Shown piece by piece: positions 7,244-13,445 of a stretch of DNA of 27,103 nucleotides. Under the pieces are notes generated by a model. The model was given only the letters and a program-made list of their open reading frames with translations. It was not told where the DNA came from and searched no databases. This DNA comes from a virus. Position numbers and translations under genes: made by a program. The stretch is taken from positions 1-27,103 of IMG/VR virus record IMGVR_UViG_3300005529_000649; one strand, given 5' to 3'. Numbering within the stretch: the stretch's first letter is position 1; every line of letters starts with the position of its first letter.

Positions 7244-7996
7244 ATGAAAGAAACCAAGCGCTGTCCGGCATGCGGAGAAGATAAGCCACGGACAGAAGAA
7301 TTCTATTACTTTCGGCCTGGTCGAACACCTACATCTCCTTTGGTTCCTTACGGTAGATGCAAGCCGTGCCATCGCAAGGCGACACAGGATTGGCGGAAGG
7401 AAAATATTGTTCGTGCACGAGCGTGGCGTCGCGAAGACATGCGCAACTTGCGCCAGCAAATCCTGGAGCACTACGGGAAAGCATGTGTGTGCTGCGGGAT
7501 CGATGAGCCAGCGTTCCTTTCGATAGACCACATTCACGGCGGCGGATCGAAGCACATTAAAACGATGAACACGCACGGGAACTATTACCGATGGCTGGTG
7601 AAGAACAATTTTCCTGCTGGCTTCCAGACGCTTTGTCACAACTGCAACCAAGCCAAGGGATACTACGGGTGCTGCCCGCATCAACTCAACGCAAGCCCTG
7701 AGAAGCTGCAAGCACTCGGAATGAAGCCGCGCGACAACTTCCCGGTTGCGATCAACGGTAAGATGAAAACCTGTCGGGTGTGTCATCAGGCTAAGCCGTT
7801 TGAGCAGTTCATCAACTTTGGTGCGCCAGGAAGCAAGCGGAATGTGTGCAGAGAATGTCGAGCACAAGCAACCCCTAGTCTCGTGGCAGTTTCCCTCGCC
7901 ACCGAAGCCGAGGTAAAGCGGCTGTTCGCTGAAATCGCGAAACCGCATGGTGCCGTGGAAAAGATGGAAAAGATTGTCACATCCGCTGTCCATTGA
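7244..7996 (+). CDS. HNH homing endonuclease, free-standing beside the intron
   Basis: The 250-residue protein has three Cys clusters. The first is CPACGEDK (C7, C10) with CKPC. The central HNH/treble-clef module has CVCCG, LSIDHIHGGG (D95-H96) and LCHNCNQAKG (C131, C134, N135). A third knuckle has CRVCHQ and CREC. HNH enzymes nick or cut DNA using the His and a metal ion; phage versions often spread themselves and nearby introns. ATG 7244 is chosen because GGAG lies seven bases upstream; an in-frame ATG at 7184 overlapping the capsid stop (TAATG) would add 20 residues that cross the hairpin. It is followed by its own intrinsic terminator. Its target is likely near the capsid intron site, by inference. 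Confidence 0.9.
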   Translation: MKETKRCPACGEDKPRTEEFYYFRPGRTPTSPLVPYGRCKPCHRKATQDWRKENIVRARAWRREDMRNLRQQILEHYGKACVCCGIDEPAFLSIDHIHGGGSKHIKTMNTHGNYYRWLVKNNFPAGFQTLCHNCNQAKGYYGCCPHQLNASPEKLQALGMKPRDNFPVAINGKMKTCRVCHQAKPFEQFINFGAPGSKRNVCRECRAQATPSLVAVSLATEAEVKRLFAEIAKPHGAVEKMEKIVTSAVH

Positions 7997-8018
7997 CCCG
8001 TTTCGCATGGTTTTACCG

Positions 8019-8043
8019 AACCCGCCCGAGTGGCGGGTTTTTT
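8019..8043 (+). terminator. Intrinsic terminator after the HNH gene
   Basis: AACCCGCC (8019-8026) pairs perfectly with GGCGGGTT (8032-8039) around CGAGT, followed by six T residues (8038-8043). This is a textbook Rho-independent terminator 22 bases after the HNH stop codon. Confidence 0.85.
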
Positions 8044-8055
8044 ATTGGGGCTCCC

Positions 8056-8268
8056 ATGCTGTGCTCTATCAAGGACTGCCATTGTCCCATCGATGAGTAC
8101 AAACAACTGAGAAAGAAACTCAACAATAAGTACGTCTGCGATGTGTGCTGGGAAATGTTCGCAGCTATTTACCAGCGCGAATGGTTCCAGAAAGCGCAAG
8201 ACGAATACATCGCACAACTCAAGAAAATCGATCAGCTGAAACCGGGTAGAGACTACTTCAAAGAATGA
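8056..8268 (+). CDS. Small zinc-knuckle-like phage protein
   Basis: The 70-residue protein begins at ATG 8056; GGGG at 8047-8050 may act as ribosome site. An in-frame TTG at 7993 would make the start lie before the terminator and read through it, so it is rejected. Cysteines C3, C8, C10 (MLCSIKDCHC) and CDVCW near residue 28 could bind zinc; the rest is helical and charged (YKQLRKKLNNK, EYIAQLKKIDQ). It overlaps the next gene by four bases (ATGA), so they are coupled. I do not recognise it. Confidence 0.7.
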   Translation: MLCSIKDCHCPIDEYKQLRKKLNNKYVCDVCWEMFAAIYQREWFQKAQDEYIAQLKKIDQLKPGRDYFKE

Positions 8269-9005
8269 TCCACCGCGACGACCTGCACATAACTCATACC
8301 ACGCCAAAGGCGATAGCCGATTTCTGCAAGAAGCTAGGCGGGAAAAATCCTTACGGCGAACCCATGCTCCGCGTGTGCATAGCCCAGGACCGCTACATGA
8401 AAGTCGGCGGCGAACACAAAATCTGGCGCAAAGGCTCATCGCTGGCCGACCGCGGCGGCTACGTTGAAGGAGTTGGAACAAAGCATTCTGTCGGCTTCCG
8501 AGAATCGAGCGAAAAGCCCATTGCCGTAGAGACCGGACTGAGAGAAGTTCCAGCCTATCCCAACATTGAAGGCTGGATACTTGAACGCTGGTATCCCGCG
8601 AACCTGGTAGCACCCGGCGGGCAGGAAGCGTGGGAGCGCTTTGGAACTATGCGCGGCGGAGTCGCGGAACTCGGACCTTACCCAGAATTCGGCCTCTACG
8701 ACATCATCGCCGGACCTACCGCGCACGTGCCGGAAATCTCTGCTTTGCAGATGGCCTACCAGCTTTACATGGACACGCTGGAAAACAAAAAAGGCACGGT
8801 CGAATCACGCTTCCGCGCGCGCGTGAATAACGCCATCTACGCTGCCGAAGAGCAGGAAAAGAAGTTCAAGGCCGAATCCAAAGCCTTTTTCAAAGACGTA
8901 GCCGGGCCAGTATGGTCATCGTCCCGGGAGGGTGGCCGGCTGCGCACCAAGATTGAAGAGAGGTTGCGTGCCCGCGGGTACAACATCGGGCACATAGGAA
9001 ACTAA
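8265..9005 (+). CDS. Hypothetical phage protein, probably virion or assembly related
   Basis: The 246-residue protein starts at ATG in an ATGA overlap with the zinc-knuckle gene. The first half contains a Trp/Gly-rich globular part (KVGGEHKIWRKGSSLADRGG, about residues 45-65) and WILERWYP (about 105-112). The second half is helical (MAYQLYMDTLENKKGTVESR) and ends in a basic tail (REGGRLRTKIEERLRARGYN). No catalytic motif, signal peptide or membrane segment is seen. Its location after the head genes and before tail genes suggests a structural or assembly role. Function unknown. Confidence 0.7.
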   Translation: MIHRDDLHITHTTPKAIADFCKKLGGKNPYGEPMLRVCIAQDRYMKVGGEHKIWRKGSSLADRGGYVEGVGTKHSVGFRESSEKPIAVETGLREVPAYPNIEGWILERWYPANLVAPGGQEAWERFGTMRGGVAELGPYPEFGLYDIIAGPTAHVPEISALQMAYQLYMDTLENKKGTVESRFRARVNNAIYAAEEQEKKFKAESKAFFKDVAGPVWSSSREGGRLRTKIEERLRARGYNIGHIGN

Positions 9006-9011
9006 GTTCAG

Positions 9012-9078
9012 CCGTGGAGCCTTAGCCCTGTTCGCAGGGTAGAGCTACGGTGAGGGGCATCGGGCTAGACGGTGCCCC
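9012..9078 (+). ncRNA. Structured intergenic RNA element with alternative pairing
   Basis: Two strong hairpins sit between genes. Hairpin A spans 9012-9050: CCGT/ACGG, AGC/GCT and CCCTG 9026-9030/CAGGG 9035-9039, capped by TTCG. Hairpin B spans 9054-9078: GGGGCA 9054-9059/TGCCCC 9073-9078. TAGCCC (9023-9028) in A can instead pair with GGGCTA (9062-9067) in the loop of B, so a pseudoknot or switch is possible. I match it to no known family; it may simply be a complex 3' end of the upstream mRNA. Confidence 0.4.
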
Positions 9079-9108
9079 GGCGCTTTTGTAATTCGATAGA
9101 GAGGAGAC

Positions 9109-9132
9109 AGGCTGCCGAGCGCAGCCTTTTTT
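9109..9132 (+). terminator. Terminator-like hairpin between Shine-Dalgarno and start
   Basis: AGGCTGC (9109-9115) pairs with GCAGCCT (9121-9127), followed by T x6 (9127-9132). It looks like an intrinsic terminator, yet ATG 9137 follows five bases after. GAGAGGAGA (9099-9107), the obvious Shine-Dalgarno, lies just upstream. If the hairpin forms, the effective distance from GGAG to ATG becomes about 11 bases. Confidence 0.6.
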
Positions 9133-9136
9133 ATTT

Positions 9137-10219
9137 ATGCCAAGTGACACAATTGCTCGAGATTTACGGGATGAAGCAGCAGCTAACTTTACCTCCGCTT
9201 TTCCGGAGGTAGACCCGCTGCGCGGCACCCCTGCTGGACGGCAGGCAGAAATGTCCGAAGAGATTCGGGCGTGTCTTGACCTGGCGATCGACATTGACCG
9301 GCGTCTGTCTGAAGTAGGCGTGCCGCCGTGCTCAGTGTTGAACATGAATCCCTTCACGCTGCGGCCCGATGGCACAGTGTTTGAGAACGGTTTCGAGATC
9401 GAAGGCGCACCCTTCCCCAAAGACTTCGAGGAAGCGCTGGCCAACGAAAAGAATCGCGTATTCCGGTTTCCTTCGGAAATCGGCCTGCTCGAAGGCGTCT
9501 ACAAACGCGCGATTCCCTACCGGCGAACCATCCTGCGGCGCTACCGCTTCTCGATTGCCGACCGCGGCGGCGCCATGTTCATCCCGCGCGAACACGTTCC
9601 ATCGGCCCTGGCGCGGGAGTGCGAACAGCAGCTGTACGCCTTTGGCGGAGTGGTCTCCTACGTGGGCGACGTCGCGCCCCAGGATCCCAGGGCGGCCACA
9701 TGGAAGCACTTCGACAATCTGAATGAAAAGCGCACGCACGAAGCTGTCATGGAGCGGCTGAAGAGCGCGTTCACGCGCATGGTCAGCAACATGGAATCGC
9801 TGGTCAGGATTGCCAATACGTCCTACCGGGCGCCCAACCGTATCGGCTTCAACGATGTCAACGAAGCCCACCGCCGCGCCGCCATGTATCTCCACCAGAT
9901 TGGCAAACTGGCGCAAAAGCCGGATTGGATCGAAATCTCTCGCGACGAAGCCTCAATCGCCGATCCCTGCCCAGTCTGCAAGAAGGAAGGCGCTGTCGGA
10001 GCCGTGCTGTGCGCGAATTGCGGATACGTATGGGATCCGGCACAGGCGTACCTGCTAGGCATGATCGAGGCGGAAAACAACTCGCTTCGCCGGCTCAAGC
10101 CGCAAGTGTTAGACGAGCTTGGCCTCGATCCGGAACTGTCCATGGTCGATGAGAAAGGCAACCGCAAGAAGCACGCCAGCAAGAAAGGGAAGAAGCAAGC
10201 CACCCCGGATTCGGAGTAG
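9137..10219 (+). CDS. Hypothetical phage structural protein with C-terminal zinc ribbon
   Basis: The 360-residue protein starts at ATG 9137 behind the SD-hairpin arrangement. Residues 1-60 are helical, residues 60-115 hold a mixed segment (VLNMNPFTLRPDGTVFENGF), followed by an Arg-rich part (YRRTILRRYRFSIADRGG). A Cys4 zinc ribbon (CPVCKKEG ... CANCGYVWDP) lies at about residues 280-305. The C-terminus is strongly basic (KGNRKKHASKKGKKQ), suggesting nucleic-acid contact. It is followed within nine bases by the fibre/glycosidase gene. I do not recognise the family; it could be a head-tail or DNA-associated virion protein. Confidence 0.7.
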   Translation: MPSDTIARDLRDEAAANFTSAFPEVDPLRGTPAGRQAEMSEEIRACLDLAIDIDRRLSEVGVPPCSVLNMNPFTLRPDGTVFENGFEIEGAPFPKDFEEALANEKNRVFRFPSEIGLLEGVYKRAIPYRRTILRRYRFSIADRGGAMFIPREHVPSALARECEQQLYAFGGVVSYVGDVAPQDPRAATWKHFDNLNEKRTHEAVMERLKSAFTRMVSNMESLVRIANTSYRAPNRIGFNDVNEAHRRAAMYLHQIGKLAQKPDWIEISRDEASIADPCPVCKKEGAVGAVLCANCGYVWDPAQAYLLGMIEAENNSLRRLKPQVLDELGLDPELSMVDEKGNRKKHASKKGKKQATPDSE

Positions 10220-10227
10220 ACCCCATT

Positions 10228-12261
10228 ATGCAGTTTCTGAAACGAGGGCCGCTGCTGGCGGCCATTTTCCTTTACGCAAGCTTGGCAGTAGCTCAATTCG
10301 CTCCCGCTACGAGCTTTCCAGGCTGCCCTAACGCGGCCGATATCCAGCTTCCCAACACCGGAACCTGTGTGCCGCAGCATCTGCAAATTAACTGGGACTT
10401 GGAGATGGTCCCATTTCTGACTCTGGTCGACGCGCTGATGGGTGGCCAGACGCCGGCTACCGCGTTCTCAACTTATCGGCTGCAGATTAATGGTGGGCAG
10501 TGGCTGAATACGAGCGATCAGACTGGCGCTGGCCCACTCGTGTTACGCGACAACCCGCAAATCAATAGTCCTGTGATTAGTTCGGCCACGATGAACGGCA
10601 CCCAGCAGGTCAACGGGAACCTCAATATCACCGGAATTATCGGTACTGGAACGGCCAGCAACACGGACCAGCGGGGCGCGCTAACTTGTTCGGCAGGTTC
10701 GGCCAGCTATTTGTTCCAAGGTACCTATACCAATCCGCCGATGTGCTTCCCGATCGACACCACAGCACACTCGGTGCCGACTTTCACCGTGTCCGCTACA
10801 ACGTTGAGTATCAGTTCCTGCGGCTCGGATGTGATTCAGTACCAGTGCTACGGCGGTCTCAGCTCGCCGTTAGGTATAACCACTACCCTGGCTCAGGAGA
10901 CTGGGAACAATACCGCTGCGTGCGCAGCCATCGGCAACCCTTCTTACTGCACCGCCGCCTTTACCGGATTCAACACCAAAGCGACTAACACCACGGCCCA
11001 GACGCAGGTAGTCACCCCGCCACCCGGCCACATGTCCACGGTCAGCGTGAAGCAGTATCTCTACCCGAACTGGAACGGGAAAATGATTGCGGCTACGCAG
11101 CCATGGTTCGGACTCGCCAGCCACAAGAGTGTTGGCTACAACGAAAACCTGGCTTCCGTCGTTGCCACTCAGCACTCCCAGATGATTGCTGCAGGCTTCG
11201 ATATTGTCTCGCCTGATTGGTACGGAACTTCTTCGGCGCAAAGTTTCAACCACAACACCGTGCTTGCCCAAGCTGCCGACCTGGCCAGCCGCCCCGGGTA
11301 CCCGTTGAAGTTCCTCATCATGCTGGATAAAGGGGCACTGCAGAATGGCACCGCCGTCCTTGGAGGATGCCCCACGGGCTCTACCGACCAGACTACCTGC
11401 CTGATCAACGTGGGCAATGCGCTGTTTGATTACATCAATGCCAACTGGTCACAGCAGCCGTACTACGCTACCGATGCTTCAGGCAATCCCATTGTCACTA
11501 CTTTCATCGACGAAACTTCCTGGTCAGGCTCGAACTGGAGCTCAATTCTGAGTGCATGGCACAGCCATGTCACCGCCTATTCGAAGCCGATGAAACTGGT
11601 GAAGGAGTTTGGAAACTTCACCGAGGCAGGCTACGACGGGGCTTACATGTGGCCGCAGCCACCGCCGACCTACTCAGCCTCCAACCAGTTTTGCTGGGAT
11701 TCGGTCACCTGCGGAACCTCATACTCGAACACGTTCTACGCAGCCGCGATCGCCAACCCCTCCAAAATCGCCATTGGAGGATTCTGGAAAGGCTTTGACG
11801 ACAACAATGCGTCCTGGGGATCAAATCGCGTCATCGCCCAGCAATGCGGACAAGTGCTCGTACTCACTACCGCAAAGCCGGCAGCGAACGGGTTTTCTAC
11901 CAGCAACCAGCTACCGTTCATGCAGATCAACTGGAACGACTACGAAGAAGGCATGACGGTGGAGACTGGAGTGGACAACTGCTACCGGCCATCAGCCTCG
12001 GTATCGAGCGACACGCTGACTTGGGCGCTGAATCCCACGGATGCAACTTACGCTTCAACTACCACAATTCATCACTGGACGCTCTGGTACGGCGACAACG
12101 CCGGGAACCTCTACCTCGCGCAAGACAACATCGCGCGCGGCACGACTTCTATCAACATGTCCACCCTCGTTCCCTCCGGAACTTGGCGGATTTACATAGA
12201 GATGGTTGGCATGCCGCTGATCATCAATCGCATGTCGAACGTATCCACTTACACGCACTAA
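10228..12261 (+). CDS. Secreted-looking tail fibre with glycoside-hydrolase-like domain
   Basis: The 677-residue protein starts at ATG with GGAG nearby. Residues 1-22 resemble a Sec signal peptide (KR, hydrophobic LLAAIFLYASL, cleavage AVA|Q). Residues 80-160 have short beta repeats of the tail-fibre kind (NSPVISSATMNGTQQVNGNL). From about residue 270 there is a barrel-like enzyme part: QPWFGLASHKSVGYNEN, DIVSPDWYG near 328, VTTFIDETSW, KEFGNFTEAGYDGAYMW, and INWNDYEEG near 570. The last block resembles WNDY motifs of alpha-glucanase/alpha-mannanase families such as GH71/GH99, but I cannot confirm the family. A beta-sandwich end follows. Likely role: binding and cutting cell-surface polysaccharide. 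A signal peptide is unusual for a virion protein. Confidence 0.65.
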   Translation: MQFLKRGPLLAAIFLYASLAVAQFAPATSFPGCPNAADIQLPNTGTCVPQHLQINWDLEMVPFLTLVDALMGGQTPATAFSTYRLQINGGQWLNTSDQTGAGPLVLRDNPQINSPVISSATMNGTQQVNGNLNITGIIGTGTASNTDQRGALTCSAGSASYLFQGTYTNPPMCFPIDTTAHSVPTFTVSATTLSISSCGSDVIQYQCYGGLSSPLGITTTLAQETGNNTAACAAIGNPSYCTAAFTGFNTKATNTTAQTQVVTPPPGHMSTVSVKQYLYPNWNGKMIAATQPWFGLASHKSVGYNENLASVVATQHSQMIAAGFDIVSPDWYGTSSAQSFNHNTVLAQAADLASRPGYPLKFLIMLDKGALQNGTAVLGGCPTGSTDQTTCLINVGNALFDYINANWSQQPYYATDASGNPIVTTFIDETSWSGSNWSSILSAWHSHVTAYSKPMKLVKEFGNFTEAGYDGAYMWPQPPPTYSASNQFCWDSVTCGTSYSNTFYAAAIANPSKIAIGGFWKGFDDNNASWGSNRVIAQQCGQVLVLTTAKPAANGFSTSNQLPFMQINWNDYEEGMTVETGVDNCYRPSASVSSDTLTWALNPTDATYASTTTIHHWTLWYGDNAGNLYLAQDNIARGTTSINMSTLVPSGTWRIYIEMVGMPLIINRMSNVSTYTH

Positions 12262-12271
12262 GGGAAAAACT

Positions 12272-13039
12272 ATGGGCGGATTTGGCGGAGTCTTTGGAGG
12301 AACGTGGGGCGGCGGCGGCGGTGCTTCGCCGGCTACGCCGTCGCAGGGTGGCACGGGCGACGTCAAAGGAATTTTCGGCCGCATCTCCGCCTTGGTGGGA
12401 GATCCGCTCGGAAACTGGTGTACTCCGCTCAACTACCTCGCCCAGTTCAAGCAGGCGTGGGACTGGCTGTTCAACAAGCTTCGTCAAACCGATATGCCAT
12501 TCGACGAAGCCATCATCACCATACCCGGAGTGCCGGCAGGAACCCGAGACCTGACTGCTTATCAGGGAGCAAAGCAGCCGCTCGAGATGCTGATCGATCC
12601 GACGAAACTATGGTGGAAGCAGAAAGGCACCGACGACACCAAATACACCGAGGTACCCAAACTCGACTACCTTCCGGACGTACAGAACATTCAGGGGTTG
12701 CAGGGGTTTGCCTGGCGGCTGGGCACCATCTTCGTCACGCCTTCGACAATCGATATGGACCTGCGGCTTGAAGGGGAATTCATGTTCCCTGAGTTTGTCA
12801 CTCCCGACGACCCGATTCGCATGACCGGCTTCATGCACATCCTGGCGTTTAAAACCGCCAGCCTTATTGGCATCGAAAAGGGCAACGACAATTGGTACAA
12901 GAACTACGGTTCTGAAGCCCAGTCAAACCTCGACGACATTACTGCCAAGTTTGTGAAATCTGATCAGGCCAAGGTGCGCCGGATCGGACGTACTACCCGT
13001 CGCGGAAGATCGCGGCGGCGCTTGCACCTGAGTAACTAA
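12272..13039 (+). CDS. Probable head-tail connector/adaptor-like protein
   Basis: The 255-residue protein starts at ATG with AGGGA upstream. The first 25 residues are almost pure Gly with Phe/Trp (MGGFGGVFGG). The core pattern PLEMLIDPTKLWWKQKG, then a YLPDVQNIQGLQGFAWR block and IFVTPSTIDMDLRLEGEF, followed by an alpha-helical stretch, resembles P22 gp4-like connector proteins of environmental phages (from memory; not searched). The C-terminus is highly basic (RTTRRGRSRRRLHLSN), possibly touching DNA. It would sit beneath the portal and link head to tail. Its place among tail genes agrees. A different minor structural role is possible. Confidence 0.55.
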   Translation: MGGFGGVFGGTWGGGGGASPATPSQGGTGDVKGIFGRISALVGDPLGNWCTPLNYLAQFKQAWDWLFNKLRQTDMPFDEAIITIPGVPAGTRDLTAYQGAKQPLEMLIDPTKLWWKQKGTDDTKYTEVPKLDYLPDVQNIQGLQGFAWRLGTIFVTPSTIDMDLRLEGEFMFPEFVTPDDPIRMTGFMHILAFKTASLIGIEKGNDNWYKNYGSEAQSNLDDITAKFVKSDQAKVRRIGRTTRRGRSRRRLHLSN

Positions 13040-13051
13040 ACCAACCGAACC

Positions 13052-13075
13052 CGCCCAGCATTTGGGCGCAGGAGG
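13052..13075 (+). promoter_or_regulatory. Hairpin followed by strong Shine-Dalgarno
   Basis: CGCCCA (13052-13057) pairs with TGGGCG (13063-13068) around a five-base loop. AGGAGG at 13070-13075 follows, nine bases before ATG 13085. This strong ribosome site suggests high expression of the small downstream protein. Confidence 0.6.
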
Positions 13076-13084
13076 AAAACTAAA

Positions 13085-13441
13085 ATGCCCGTTGCTCTGC
13101 AAGTCGTTTCTGTCGATACTTCGCGCCGTAAAAAGCGCATCACCTATAAAGCCACTTTCAGCGGCAACTACCCGACTGGCGGGGATACTGCCAATCTGTC
13201 GGCTGCCACCAACCCGAAGTTTCTTCCGGGGGCTTACCCATCGCGCGTGCCGGATGTAGTCGACATCATCGGCAACCCGGGTGGAAACGGTGCGGAATTC
13301 GTGCTGGGCACAGGTATGACGGACGGGAAAATCAAGCAATTCTCTTCCGCCAACACCGAGCTCGGAGCCGGCGCCTACAACGCCGCGGTGACGGGTGATG
13401 CCAACATTCAGCTCGAGGCTTACTGGCCACTAGGAGTCTAG
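13085..13441 (+). CDS. Small beta-rich virion protein (decoration or tail)
   Basis: The 118-residue protein begins at ATG behind AGGAGG. The sequence alternates short hydrophobic strands and Gly/Asn turns (ITYKATFSGNYPTGGDTANL, VVDIIGNPGG, EFVLGTGMTDGKIKQF, IQLEAYWPLGV), the look of small capsid-decoration or tail-tube-like beta proteins. No cysteine or catalytic motif is seen. The strong ribosome site is consistent with a multi-copy structural protein. The 3' end carries the AGGAG that probably serves the next gene. I cannot tell decoration from tail without homologues. Confidence 0.65.
   Translation: MPVALQVVSVDTSRRKKRITYKATFSGNYPTGGDTANLSAATNPKFLPGAYPSRVPDVVDIIGNPGGNGAEFVLGTGMTDGKIKQFSSANTELGAGAYNAAVTGDANIQLEAYWPLGV
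13432..13436 (+). promoter_or_regulatory. Shine-Dalgarno suggesting CTG initiation at 13446
   Basis: AGGAG (13432-13436) lies nine bases before CTG 13446 and inside the end of the preceding gene. No other plausible start follows it at normal spacing in this frame; the next, TTG 13503, lacks a good ribosome site. Confidence 0.4.
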
Positions 13442-13445
13442 CCCG

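Noticed and set aside
7993-8055. TTG start at 7993 for the small zinc-knuckle gene
   Set aside because: It would translate straight through a strong intrinsic terminator; ATG 8056 gives the Cys-rich protein cleanly.
7181-8613. Two 275-codon reverse-strand open frames opposite the HNH and following genes
   Set aside because: Their translations are Cys/Leu/Arg-rich without recognisable domains, while the + strand encodes a clear HNH protein and coupled genes.
9006-9100. A tRNA-like element, suggested by stacked hairpins
   Set aside because: There is no T-arm GGTTC-type sequence, no 7-bp acceptor stem and no suitable anticodon arm.
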